A stretch of DNA of 64,000 nucleotides from Nonomuraea maritima. GTDB taxonomy: Bacteria > Actinomycetota > Actinomycetes > Streptosporangiales > Streptosporangiaceae. Numbering within the stretch: the first letter of the stretch is position 1; every line of letters starts with the position of its first letter. The position numbers and the translations under genes are program-made. Positions 49,118 to 57,344 of this stretch are shown here, in pieces. Under the pieces are notes generated by a model. The model was not told the DNA's origin and did no database searches. It was given only the letters and a program-made list of their open reading frames with translations. The stretch is from assembly GCF_900100395.1 (NCBI RefSeq), contig NZ_FNFB01000030.1, positions 1 through 64,000 of the forward strand. Direction: 5' to 3'.

Positions 49118-49996
49118 ATGGTCTCCGAACTGTTCGATCCCAAGGCGTGGCAGGCCGTCGAGGGATTCGAGTTCACCGACATCACCTACCACCGCGCGGT
49201 CGACCAGGGCACCGTCCGCATCGCGTTCAACCGCCCGGAGGTCCGCAACGCCTTCCGGCCGCAGACCGTCGACGAGCTCTACCGCGCCTTCGATCATGCC
49301 CGCCAGTCCACCGACGTCGGGTGCGTGCTGCTGACCGGCAACGGCCCGTCGCCGAAGGACGGCGGCTGGGCGTTCTGCTCGGGCGGCGACCAGCGCATCA
49401 GGGGCAAGGACGGCTACCAGTACGCCGACGGCACCCCGGCGACCGGCCGGCTGCACATCCTGGAGGTGCAGCGGCTGATCCGCTTCATGCCCAAGATCGT
49501 GATCGCCGTGGTGCCCGGCTGGGCGGCCGGTGGCGGCCACAGCCTGCACGTCGTGGCCGACCTCACCCTGGCCAGCGCCGAGCACGCCCGTTTCAAGCAG
49601 ACCGACGCCGACGTGGCGAGCTTCGACGGCGGCTTCGGCTCGGCCTACCTCGCCCGTCAGGTGGGGCAGAAGTTCGCCCGCGAGATCTTCTTCCTCGGCG
49701 ACACCTACTCCGCTGCCGACGCCCACCGCATGGGCATGGTCAACGCGGTGGTCCCGCACGCCGAGCTGGAGGCCACGGCGCTGGAGTGGGCGCGCAAGGT
49801 CAACGGCAAGTCGCCGACGGCGCAGCGCATGCTGAAGTTCGCCTTCAACGCGATCGACGACGGCCTTGTGGGCCAGCAGGTGTTCGCGGGCGAGGCGACG
49901 CGGCTGGCGTACATGACCGACGAGGCGGCCGAAGGCCGTGACTCGTTCCTGGAGAAGCGCGAGCCCGACTGGTCGCCGTTCCCCTGGCACTTCTGA
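49118..49996 (+). CDS. menB: 1,4-dihydroxy-2-naphthoyl-CoA synthase
   Basis: 292 residues. MenB closes the second ring of menaquinone by converting O-succinylbenzoyl-CoA to DHNA-CoA. Crotonase-fold motifs: IAFNRPEVRNAFRPQTVDELYRA (in part), AFCSGGDQRIRG, AVVPGWAAGGGHSLHVVADLT (in part), SFDGGFGSAYLARQVG and the acidic-site region. The ADGT and DGGFGS signatures distinguish it from other crotonases. No other men gene is next to it, which is common in actinomycetes. Start ATG 49118. Confidence 0.95.
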   Translation: MVSELFDPKAWQAVEGFEFTDITYHRAVDQGTVRIAFNRPEVRNAFRPQTVDELYRAFDHARQSTDVGCVLLTGNGPSPKDGGWAFCSGGDQRIRGKDGYQYADGTPATGRLHILEVQRLIRFMPKIVIAVVPGWAAGGGHSLHVVADLTLASAEHARFKQTDADVASFDGGFGSAYLARQVGQKFAREIFFLGDTYSAADAHRMGMVNAVVPHAELEATALEWARKVNGKSPTAQRMLKFAFNAIDDGLVGQQVFAGEATRLAYMTDEAAEGRDSFLEKREPDWSPFPWHF

Positions 49997-49997
49997 G

Positions 49998-50912
49998 ATG
50001 ACAGTCCGGGTGCCCCCGGCGCTGACCGCCTCCCACGTGAAGTGGATGGGGGCCGCCGGGCGCGCCTGGTCCGCAGGGCTGCCCGCGCTGGCCGGGCGCT
50101 ACCTGGATGAGTGGGAGCTGCGGCTCGACGGCGAGCCGCGGCACGGCGTGGTCTCCCTCGTGCTGCCCGTCGTCCTGGCCGACGGCACCCCGGCGGCGCT
50201 CAAGCTCCAGCCGGTCACCGACGAGAACGCCACCGAGGCGCCTGGACTGCGCGCGTGGGCGGGCGACGGCTCGGTGCTGCTGCTCGACTCCGACCCCGCG
50301 ACCGGCGCCCTGCTGCTGGAACGGCTGGAGGCCGACCGGTCGCTGGCCGCGGTGCCCGACGCCATGGAGGCGCTGGAGTTGCTGACCGGGCTGCTGCGCC
50401 GCCTGGTGGCCCGTTCCGCGCCCGAGGGGATGCGCCGGCTGGCCGACATCGCGCAGGGCATGCTCGACGGCGTCGACGGCGCGCTCGCCGGGCTGCGCCG
50501 CGAGGACGACCGGCGGTGCCTGCGCCGATGCGCCGCCGCCGTCGCCGAGCTGCTGCCCGAGCCCGGCGACCGGCTGCTGCACTGGGACCTGCACTACGAG
50601 AACGTGCTGGCGGCCGACCGTGAGCCGTGGCTCGCCATCGACCCGAAGCCGCTGGCCGGTGATCCGGGGTTCGACCTGCTGCCCGCGCTGCACAACCGCT
50701 GGGACGAGGTGGTCGCGACCGGCGACGTGCCGCGCGCGGTGCTGCGGCGCTTCGACCTCATGGTGGACGCGCTCGGCCTCGACCGGCGTCGCGCGGCCGG
50801 CTGGACGCTCGGCCGCGTGCTGCAGAACTCCCTGTGGACGGTCGAGGGCGGCGGCGGCGAGCTGGACGCCGTCCAGGTGGCCGTCGCCGAGGCACTCCGG
50901 CTCAGATGGTGA
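49998..50912 (+). CDS. APH-family small-molecule phosphotransferase (streptomycin-6-kinase-like)
   Basis: 304 residues from ATG 49998, one base after menB stop. It carries a kinase lobe with LALKLQP-like AALKLQPVTDEN, ADRSLAAV (streptomycin-kinase type), catalytic LLHWDLHYENVL and metal-binding AIDPKPLAGDPGFDL. The family phosphorylates hydroxyurea, streptomycin or related hydroxyl groups; whether this one gives resistance cannot be told. Its last 11 bp overlap the convergent oxidoreductase gene. Confidence 0.85.
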   Translation: MTVRVPPALTASHVKWMGAAGRAWSAGLPALAGRYLDEWELRLDGEPRHGVVSLVLPVVLADGTPAALKLQPVTDENATEAPGLRAWAGDGSVLLLDSDPATGALLLERLEADRSLAAVPDAMEALELLTGLLRRLVARSAPEGMRRLADIAQGMLDGVDGALAGLRREDDRRCLRRCAAAVAELLPEPGDRLLHWDLHYENVLAADREPWLAIDPKPLAGDPGFDLLPALHNRWDEVVATGDVPRAVLRRFDLMVDALGLDRRRAAGWTLGRVLQNSLWTVEGGGGELDAVQVAVAEALRLRW

Positions 50913-51825
50913 GCACGATCTTGCCCTGGCCGTGGCCGGTCTCGATCTCGCGGTGCGCGCCCGCTGCGTCCTCCAGCGGGTACGTCCGCCGGATCGGGAA
51001 GACGAACGCGCCCTCGGCGTACAGGGCGGCGTAGCGGGCGAGGCGTTCGGCGGTGCGCTCGCCCTGGACGGTCCGTACGCCCAGCTCGGCCGCCCTGGCG
51101 TGCTCGACGAGCGTGACGACGCGACGGCGGTCGGCGACCAGTTCCAGCGAGACCTCCAGCGCGTGGCCGCCCGCGCCGTCCAGGGCCGCGTGGACGCCTC
51201 CGGGGGCCAGCGCGCGCACCCGTCCGGCGAGCCCCGCCCCGTACGTCACCGGGACGGCGCCGAGAGCGCGCAGGTGGTCGTGGTTGGCCTCGCGGGCGGT
51301 GCCGATCACGGTGGCCCCGCGCCGCCGCGCGATCTGCACGGCGGCCGTCCCGACCGCCCCTGCCGCGCCGTGCACGAGCAGCGTCTCGCCGTCGGCGACG
51401 CCGATGCCGTCGACGGCCATCTCCGCGGTCTGTACGGCGGCGGTCAGCGCACCGGCCACCTCCCACGGCATGCCGTCCGGCTTGGGCGTCACGTCGGTGG
51501 CGGCGACCACGACGCACTCGGCGTAGGCGTGCAGCCGCGAGAAGCCCATCACCTCGTCGCCGGCCGCGACCCCGGTGACGCCCGGCCCGACCTGGTCGAC
51601 CACGCCCGCGAACTCGTTGCCCAGAACGCGCGGGCCGTCCACGGCCGGCACGTACGGCGGCAGGTAGCCCCGCCGTACGTACGCGTCGACCGGCTGCACG
51701 CCGGCGGTCCGCACCCGGACGCGGACCTGCCCGGGGCCTGCCTGAGGGGCGGGCAGCTCCATCACCTTCAGCACTTCGGGACCGCCGGGTTCCTCGAACG
51801 CCGCCGCCCTCATCGTCTCGGTCAT
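50902..51825 (-). CDS. Zinc-type alcohol dehydrogenase/quinone oxidoreductase
   Basis: 307 residues from ATG 51825. MDR fold: substrate domain with NEFAGVVDQVGPGVTGVAAGDEVMGF (motif in part) and Rossmann LLVHGAAGAVGTAAVQIARR. It lacks structural-zinc cysteines, so it belongs to the zinc-free quinone-reductase branch, which reduces quinones or enals with NADPH. Monocistronic; 42 bp after it dapA ends. Confidence 0.9.
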   Translation of the reverse strand: MTETMRAAAFEEPGGPEVLKVMELPAPQAGPGQVRVRVRTAGVQPVDAYVRRGYLPPYVPAVDGPRVLGNEFAGVVDQVGPGVTGVAAGDEVMGFSRLHAYAECVVVAATDVTPKPDGMPWEVAGALTAAVQTAEMAVDGIGVADGETLLVHGAAGAVGTAAVQIARRRGATVIGTAREANHDHLRALGAVPVTYGAGLAGRVRALAPGGVHAALDGAGGHALEVSLELVADRRRVVTLVEHARAAELGVRTVQGERTAERLARYAALYAEGAFVFPIRRTYPLEDAAGAHREIETGHGQGKIVLTI

Positions 51826-51867
51826 GGACGCCAGCCTGTTCCCTCAAGCAAGGTTGAGGTCAAGGTT

Positions 51868-52734
51868 TCACGTAAAACATTCACGGACTGCCGTGACGGT
51901 AGCGGGGTCGGCCTCGACCAGCGGGAGCCGTACGGCGGGGGTCGGGATGAGGCCCTCGGCGTGCAGCACGCCCTTGAGCAGGGTGGGGTTCGGGGCGGTG
52001 AACAGCGCCGCGGACAGCCGCGACAGCCGGTGCCCGAGCTCCCTGGCCCGCGCCACGTCACCGGCGTGCCAGGCGTCCACCAGGTCGGCGAACGACCTCG
52101 TCGACAGGTGCGCCGAGGCGAGGATGCCTCCCGAGGCGCCCATCGCGAGCAGCGGCGAGACGAAGACGTCGTCGCCACCGAGGACGTCGAAGCCCGCGGG
52201 CGGGTCGGCCAGCAGGTCGACCGCGTCCTGGTCGATGCCGCCCGCGGCGTACTTGACGCCGGCGACCATCGGGTGGGCGCCGAGCCGGCGCAGGGTCGCG
52301 GCGCCGACGGCCTGTCCCGTCCGGTAGGGGATGTGGTAGATCACCAGCGGCACCGGCGTCTCGTCCGCCAGCGCCTCGAAGTGGGCGACGACCCCGTGCT
52401 CGCCGGGCCGCAGGAAGTACGGCACCGTCACGAGCGCCGCGCCGACCCCCTCGGGCAGTTCCCGCAGCGCACGGGCCGTGGAGCGGGTGTCGTTGCCCGT
52501 CACGCCGACCGTCAGCAGCGCCTGCCGCTCGGCGCAGACCCGCGCGCACGCCTCGATCACGCGGGCGCGTTCCGCGGGGTCGAGCGCGGCCACCTCGCCG
52601 GTGGTGCCGAGGGCGACGAGCCCGGCCGCGCCGTCGTCGAGCACGCGGTGGGCGAGCTTCTCGACCGACTCCACGGCGACCTCGCCCGCCGCGTCGAACG
52701 GGGTGACCAGCGGGACGTGGATTCCTCTCATCAT
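51868..52734 (-). CDS. dapA: DapA-like dihydrodipicolinate synthase/aldolase
   Basis: 288 residues. Schiff-base Lys in MVAGVKYAAG, Tyr in VIYHIPYRTG and GTTGEVAAL motif, all DapA/NanA family features. It should condense pyruvate with aspartate semialdehyde or a related aldehyde. It is divergent from a LysR regulator instead of being in a lysine operon, so it may be a catabolic aldolase of the same fold. Start ATG 52734. Confidence 0.82.
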   Translation of the reverse strand: MMRGIHVPLVTPFDAAGEVAVESVEKLAHRVLDDGAAGLVALGTTGEVAALDPAERARVIEACARVCAERQALLTVGVTGNDTRSTARALRELPEGVGAALVTVPYFLRPGEHGVVAHFEALADETPVPLVIYHIPYRTGQAVGAATLRRLGAHPMVAGVKYAAGGIDQDAVDLLADPPAGFDVLGGDDVFVSPLLAMGASGGILASAHLSTRSFADLVDAWHAGDVARARELGHRLSRLSAALFTAPNPTLLKGVLHAEGLIPTPAVRLPLVEADPATVTAVRECFT

Positions 52735-52790
52735 GCTCCGAGCCTGGCCCTTGATGACTCTTCAGGTCCAGTACGGATTTCTACGGTCGA

Positions 52791-52809
52791 GCGTAAGCTC
52801 AACTTATGC
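52791..52809. promoter_or_regulatory. LysR-type T-N11-A box overlapping the LysR start
   Basis: GCGTAAGCTCAACTTATGC has 7-bp arms with one mismatch around CTCAA and contains TAAGCTCAACTTA (T-N11-A). It covers the LysR start codon (52806) and lies about 60-75 bp upstream of dapA, the usual position for autoregulation. Confidence 0.5.
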
Positions 52810-53687
52810 TCGACCCGCGCAAGCTCCACCTGCTCCGCGAACTCTCCCGGCGCGGCACGATCGCCGCCGTCGCGGAGGCGGTGACGTTCACCCCTTCGGC
52901 CGTCTCCCAGCAGCTCAGCGCACTCGAACGCGAGGCGGGCGTCCGGCTGCTCGAACGCACCGGCCGCACGGTGTCGCTCACCGCGGCAGGGCACGTGCTC
53001 GTGGAGCACGCCCACGCCGTGCTCGAACAGCTCGAACGCGCCTCCGCCGCGCTCGCCGCCGCCCGGGGAGGGCCGTGCGGGCCACTCAGGATCGGGGCGT
53101 TCCCCACGGCGGCGCGCGTGCTGCTGCCGCCCGCGCTGACCGCGCTGACCGGGGCGCACCCGGGGCTCGTCCCCATGGTGTCCGAGATCGACCCGGCCGA
53201 CGTCTCGGCGGCGCTGCGGGCGGGCGAGCTCGACGTGGCCCTCGTGCACGAGTACGACTTCGTCCCGCCGCCGGCCGACGCCTCGATCGAGACCGAGCCG
53301 CTGTTCCGTGAGGCGATGTACCTGACCGTCCGCGCCTCCGTCGCCGCCGCCCGCGACGACGCGTGGATCACCAACAAGCCGGGCACGCTCTGCCACGCCA
53401 TGACGATCAGGGCCTGCCAGGCGGCGGGCTTCGAGCCCGACGTACGCCACCACGTCGACGACTTCGACACCGTGCTCGCCTTCGCCGCGGCCGGTCAGGG
53501 TGTCGCGCTCGTCCCCCGACTCGCGGCCACCGCCCCGCCGCCCGGCGTGAGGCTCACCCGCCTGCCGCTGGCCCGCCGCACGCTGGCGGCGTTCAGAAGG
53601 GGCAACGGCGACCACCCCGCGATCAGGGCGGCCGTCACCGCCTTCCACACCGCCGTCCCCCACCTCCCTCTGGACGATTCCGCCTGA
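52806..53687 (+). CDS. LysR-family regulator
   Basis: 293 residues. N-terminal HTH: LLRELSRRGTIAAVAEAVTF then TPSAVSQQLSALEREAGVRL LERTGRTVSLTAAG. The effector domain has GPCGPLRIGAFPTAARVLLPP and FAAAGQGVALVPRLA. Divergent from dapA, which it probably controls in response to an amino-acid or aldehyde effector. Start ATG 52806. Confidence 0.9.
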   Translation: MLDPRKLHLLRELSRRGTIAAVAEAVTFTPSAVSQQLSALEREAGVRLLERTGRTVSLTAAGHVLVEHAHAVLEQLERASAALAAARGGPCGPLRIGAFPTAARVLLPPALTALTGAHPGLVPMVSEIDPADVSAALRAGELDVALVHEYDFVPPPADASIETEPLFREAMYLTVRASVAAARDDAWITNKPGTLCHAMTIRACQAAGFEPDVRHHVDDFDTVLAFAAAGQGVALVPRLAATAPPPGVRLTRLPLARRTLAAFRRGNGDHPAIRAAVTAFHTAVPHLPLDDSA

Positions 53688-53752
53688 CGTACAGAGGGCC
53701 TGAGTAGATGAAATCTTACTTAGATAGGTTCTTACTTCGGAGTCGCGTCACG

Positions 53753-53880
53753 GTGAGTGAGTTCACGGGCCGAGCGCATGACCTCCGGCTGCTCGACAAG
53801 CAGCTCCGACTGGTCACGGAGGAGAAGCTCACGACCAGAGGCAGAGCGCTGATCATCACGGGTCGCCCCCCCGTATCGCT
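53753..53880 (+). pseudogene. Remnant of an ATPase gene (AAA/DUF234-type), truncated at Walker A
   Basis: From GTG 53753 the reading EFTGRAHDLRLLDKQLRLVT ...RGRALIITGR is the N terminus of an archaeal-type ATPase (E-F-x-GR...L...GRxLIxTGRRRVGKS). At the Walker A motif it reads GRPPVSLSHG instead, after a run of seven Cs, and the resemblance ends. The frame stays open to 54262 but only as antisense to TetR. A gene remnant of about 42 codons, preceded by a less GC-rich promoter-like stretch. Confidence 0.6.
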
Positions 53881-53907
53881 GTCTCACGGGCCGGCGCCGT
53901 ACGCGGC

Positions 53908-54540
53908 CTACCGCTGGATCAGGTCTGGCGGCCGGAGGACCTGCTCACGGTCTGGGCGGGTTGACCCGTCAGGCGCGGCGAGCAGGGGGCCGAAGACGGT
54001 GGCGAAGAAGGTGTCGAAGGGCTGGGACGACCGGTCGGCGCGGGCTCGGATGAGCGTGCCCTCCCAGGCATCGAGCAGGAAGCCGGCCACCGTCGCGGCG
54101 TCGAGGTCGGCGCGTACGGCCCCGGCCTGCTGGGCCTCCTCGATGGTGGCGGCGAGCGCGGCGGACCAGTGGGCGAAGCCCTGCCGGACACTCTCGCGGA
54201 TCACGTCGCTGTGGTCGCCGATCTCCGCGCCGAAGTTGCCGAGAAGGCAGCCGCGCCGGTAGTCGTGCCCCACGCAGTCGTCGCGCAGGCCCTCGAAGTG
54301 GGCGCGCAGCCGGGCCACCGGGTCGGCGTCGCCGTGCAGGGCGTCGAGCAGGCCGTCGCCGTACTGCCGCAGCGCCTCGACGGCAAGGGTCTCCTTGCTG
54401 TCGAAGTGGTTGTAGAACGACCCCTTCGGTACGCCGGCCGCGTCGGTGATGACCTTCACCCCGGCCGCGTTGTAGCCGAGGGTGTGGAACTGCTCCAGCG
54501 CGGCCTCGACGATCCGGCCGCGCATGCTCGGTCTGCCCAT
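53908..54540 (-). CDS. TetR/AcrR-family repressor
   Basis: 210 residues from ATG 54540. HTH: IVEAALEQFHTLGYNAAGVKV, then ITDAAGVPKGSFYNHFDSKE TLAVEAL. The C-terminal domain is ligand-binding, with FLLDAWEGTLIRARAD. Divergent from the alcohol dehydrogenase gene; the shared 108-bp region has strong operator-like repeats. Probably represses the dehydrogenase and itself until an aldehyde or alcohol is present. Confidence 0.92.
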   Translation of the reverse strand: MGRPSMRGRIVEAALEQFHTLGYNAAGVKVITDAAGVPKGSFYNHFDSKETLAVEALRQYGDGLLDALHGDADPVARLRAHFEGLRDDCVGHDYRRGCLLGNFGAEIGDHSDVIRESVRQGFAHWSAALAATIEEAQQAGAVRADLDAATVAGFLLDAWEGTLIRARADRSSQPFDTFFATVFGPLLAAPDGSTRPDREQVLRPPDLIQR

Positions 54541-54557
54541 GGCCCACCTCCGCGGTA

Positions 54558-54622
54558 AATATGGCCGGTCGTCTCAGGGAGTGTCAAGTCGCTTGACGCC
54601 ATTTAAGACGACCGGTCATATT
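54558..54622. promoter_or_regulatory. Operator region between TetR and alcohol dehydrogenase
   Basis: AATATGGCCGGTCGTCT (54558-54574) and AGACGACCGGTCATATT (54606-54622) are 17-bp inverted arms with one mismatch. Each contains a smaller palindrome (ACCGGT core). Midway, TCAAG-TCG-CTTGA (54584-54596) is a third palindrome. Consistent with two TetR dimers bound symmetrically over the divergent promoters. Confidence 0.82.
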
Positions 54623-54648
54623 AAATCGGACCGAGACGAGGAGAAGAC

Positions 54649-55665
54649 ATGTCCACCTACCGAGCGTTCGAAGTGACGGGTTCGCGCCAGTTCCGCCTGG
54701 TCGAGCGTGAGATCACCCATCCGGAGCCGGGCCACGTACGCGTCCGGGTCGAGGCCTGCGGGGTGTGTCACACCGACGCCCTGGCCGCGGAGGGAAGGCG
54801 CGCCGACCCGCAGGCGCCCATGGTCCCCGGCCACGAGATCGTCGGCGTGATCGACGCCGTCGGCGACGGGGTGCGCGGCCGGCACATCGGCGAACGGGTC
54901 GGCGTCGGCTTCCTCGGCGGGCAGTGCGGCCAGTGCGACGGCTGCCGCCGCGGCGACTTCGTCAACTGCTCCGACCAGCCGCTGGTCGGCACCACGATCG
55001 ACGGCGGCTACGCCGAGATGGTGCACGTCAGGAGCAGCGGGCTGGTACGCGTACCCGACGGGCTGAGCCCGGTGGACGCGGCGCCGCTGCTGTGCGCGGG
55101 TCTGGCGATGTACCAGGCGCTGCAGCAGGCGCAGGCCCGCCCCGGCACGCTCGTGGCGGTGCAGGGCATCGGCGGGCTCGGCCACCTCGGCCTCCAGTAC
55201 GCCGCCCGCCTCGGCCACCGCGTGGCCGCCGTCGCCCGCGGCACCGCCAAGGCCGAGCTGGCCCACCGGCTCGGCGCCGACCACTACATCGACAGCTCCG
55301 CGCAGGACCCCGCGCAGGCCCTCCAGGAACTCGGCGGCGCCGCCGCGATCATCGCCACCGCCACCAGCGGGGCCTCCATGACCGCCCTGGTGGGCGGCCT
55401 CGCGAACCGCGGTCACCTGGTGATCGTCGGCGTGCCTGCCGACCCGGTCAGCGTGAGCACGCCCGACCTCATCTTCGGCGGCCGCGTCATCAGCGGCAGC
55501 CTCACCGGCACGGCCATCGAGAACGAGGACAACCTCGCCTTCAGCCTCCGCCGGCGGATCCGTCCGATGACCGAGGTGCTGCCGCTGTCGGAGGCGCCCA
55601 AGGCGTACGAGCACATGATGGCGGGCGACGCCCGCTTCCGCGTCGTGCTCGACGCGACCGCATGA
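54649..55665 (+). CDS. Zinc-dependent alcohol dehydrogenase
   Basis: 338 residues from ATG 54649. Catalytic zinc: Cys in CGVCHTDALA, GHEIVGVID His-Glu; structural zinc: GQCGQCDGCRRGDFVNC; Rossmann AVQGIGGLGHLGLQYAARLG. NAD(P)-dependent oxidation of an alcohol or reduction of an aldehyde. Divergent from its probable TetR repressor. Stop lies three bases from the convergent ECF42 sigma gene. Confidence 0.94.
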   Translation: MSTYRAFEVTGSRQFRLVEREITHPEPGHVRVRVEACGVCHTDALAAEGRRADPQAPMVPGHEIVGVIDAVGDGVRGRHIGERVGVGFLGGQCGQCDGCRRGDFVNCSDQPLVGTTIDGGYAEMVHVRSSGLVRVPDGLSPVDAAPLLCAGLAMYQALQQAQARPGTLVAVQGIGGLGHLGLQYAARLGHRVAAVARGTAKAELAHRLGADHYIDSSAQDPAQALQELGGAAAIIATATSGASMTALVGGLANRGHLVIVGVPADPVSVSTPDLIFGGRVISGSLTGTAIENEDNLAFSLRRRIRPMTEVLPLSEAPKAYEHMMAGDARFRVVLDATA

Positions 55666-55668
55666 ACG

Positions 55669-56910
55669 TCACCCGCCGGTGAGCTCGGCGAGCCGGCGCG
55701 CGAACGTGGCCCGCTCGGCCTCGTTGCCGGCGAGGTCGAGGGCGACCGTGTAGGCGGCGGCCGCCTCGGCGCGGCGGCCCAGCCTGCGCAGCAGGTCGGC
55801 CCGCGCCGCGTGCAGCAGGTGGTAGTCGCTCAGGTCGCCGGCCAGGCCGTCCAGCAGGACGAGCCCCGCATCAGGACCGTCGCGCACGGCGACGGCCACC
55901 GCCCGGTTCAGCGCGACGAGCGGTGACGGCTCGATCCGGAGCAGCACGTCGTAGAGGGCGACGATCTGCGGCCAGTCGGTCGCCGCGAAGCTGTCGGCCT
56001 CGTCGTGCAGCGCCGCGATCGCCGCCTGCACCGCGTACGGCCCGACGCCGGGGCCGGTGAGAGCCGGCACGACGAGCCGGCGCCCCTCGGCCACGAGGTC
56101 GGCGTCCCACAGCGCACGGTCCTGGTGCTCCAGCAGCACCTGGCTGCCCGCCGCGTCGATCCGGGCCGCCCGCCGGGCGTCGGTGAGGAGGAGCAGCGCG
56201 AGCAGCCCCGTCACCTCACGTTCGTCCGGAAGCAGCCGGTGCAGGACGCGGGCGAGCCGGACGGCCTCGTCGGCCAGGTCGGCGCGTACGAGGTCGTCGC
56301 CCGAGCTGGGCGCGTACCCCTGGGTGAAGACGAGGTAGACGACCCGCAGCACACCGGGCAGCCGGGACGCCAGCTCGTCGGGCCCGGGGACGCGGAACGG
56401 GATGCGCGCGGCGCGGATCTTGCGTTTCGCGCGCACGAGCCGCTGGGCCATGGTCGCCGTGGGCACCAGAAAAGCCCGCGCGACCTCGTGGGTGGTCAGC
56501 CCCGCGAGACAGCGCAGCGTGAGGGCGATCTGCGCCTCCGGCGCGAGCGCGGGGTGGCAGCAGGTGAAGAACAGCCGCAGCCGCTCGTCGGGGATGTCGT
56601 CGAAGTCCACCTCGTGCGTGGGGACCGTCCTGTCGCTCTCCACCCGCAGCTCCGCCAGCCGCTGCGCGTACGTCCGGTCGCGCCGGATCCGGTCGACGGC
56701 CTTGCGGCGCGCCGTGGTGAACAGCCAGGCCAGCGGCTTGTCCGGCACCCCGTCGACCGGCCAGCGCCGCAGCGCGGCCTCGACCGCCTCGGAGATGACC
56801 TCCTCGGCCAGGTCGAGGTCGCCGAACCGGGCGGCCAGCAGGGCGAGCAGCCGGCTCCGGCCCTCGCGGAAGACCGCCTCGACGCAGCCGGCCGCGTCCG
56901 GCCCGGTCAC
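55669..56910 (-). CDS. ECF42-type sigma factor with TPR-like C terminus
   Basis: 413 residues from GTG 56910, overlapping the DGPF stop. N-terminal sigma region 2 (DLAEEVISEAVEAALRRWP and AWLFTTARRKAVDRIRRDR) and region 4 (LFFTCCHPALAPEAQIALTLRCL, then LTTHEVARAFLVPTATMAQRL). The extra about 200 residues (LVRADLADEAVRLARVLHRLL ... LLRRLGRRAEAAAAYTVAL) form a DUF6596/TPR-like extension found only in group ECF42. These have no anti-sigma gene; the extension is needed for activity in the few studied cases. DGPF partner is directly upstream. Confidence 0.93.
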   Translation of the reverse strand: MTGPDAAGCVEAVFREGRSRLLALLAARFGDLDLAEEVISEAVEAALRRWPVDGVPDKPLAWLFTTARRKAVDRIRRDRTYAQRLAELRVESDRTVPTHEVDFDDIPDERLRLFFTCCHPALAPEAQIALTLRCLAGLTTHEVARAFLVPTATMAQRLVRAKRKIRAARIPFRVPGPDELASRLPGVLRVVYLVFTQGYAPSSGDDLVRADLADEAVRLARVLHRLLPDEREVTGLLALLLLTDARRAARIDAAGSQVLLEHQDRALWDADLVAEGRRLVVPALTGPGVGPYAVQAAIAALHDEADSFAATDWPQIVALYDVLLRIEPSPLVALNRAVAVAVRDGPDAGLVLLDGLAGDLSDYHLLHAARADLLRRLGRRAEAAAAYTVALDLAGNEAERATFARRLAELTGG

Positions 56911-57257
56911 GGCTGGGGGAACTCCCAGATCGGGCGGACCTCGACCGTGCCGTACCTGGCGCCGGGGCATCGGGCCGCCCAGTCGAGCGCGGCGTCGAGG
57001 TCGGGGACGTCGATCAGGTAGTAGCCGCCGACGATCTCGCGGGTCTCGGCGAACGGCCCGTCGGTGACGACGCGCTCACCGTTCACCCGGACGCGTACGG
57101 TGGTCGCGTTCTCGTCCAGCGCGTTGCCGTCGAGCTTGACGCCCGCGTCGGTGACGGCCTTGTCGAACGCCCAGAACTCCTCCTCGGTCGGCGCTTCGGC
57201 CGGCAGCTCGTCGGTGAGGTCGGGCGAGGGGGTGTTGAGCAGCAGCAGGTACTTCAC
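56907..57257 (-). CDS. YCII/DGPF-domain protein
   Basis: 116 residues. The defining DGPF motif is in ERVVTDGPFAETREIVGGYYL. YCII-fold, beginning MKYLLLLNT. Such proteins are cotranscribed with and often controlled by ECF42 sigma factors; their activity is unknown. The stop overlaps the sigma start, so they are coupled. Confidence 0.93.
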   Translation of the reverse strand: MKYLLLLNTPSPDLTDELPAEAPTEEEFWAFDKAVTDAGVKLDGNALDENATTVRVRVNGERVVTDGPFAETREIVGGYYLIDVPDLDAALDWAARCPGARYGTVEVRPIWEFPQP

Positions 57258-57344
57258 GGTTGCACTCCTCGTGCGTCAGGGGGCGTTGCGCAGGGATGAC
57301 GAACGGCCGGCCGCTGCATCGACACCTCCGCACGAGAAATTTTC

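Noticed and set aside
53708..54262. Full 184-codon plus-strand reading as a real gene
   Set aside because: Only codons up to about 53880 resemble a protein family; the rest is antisense to TetR.
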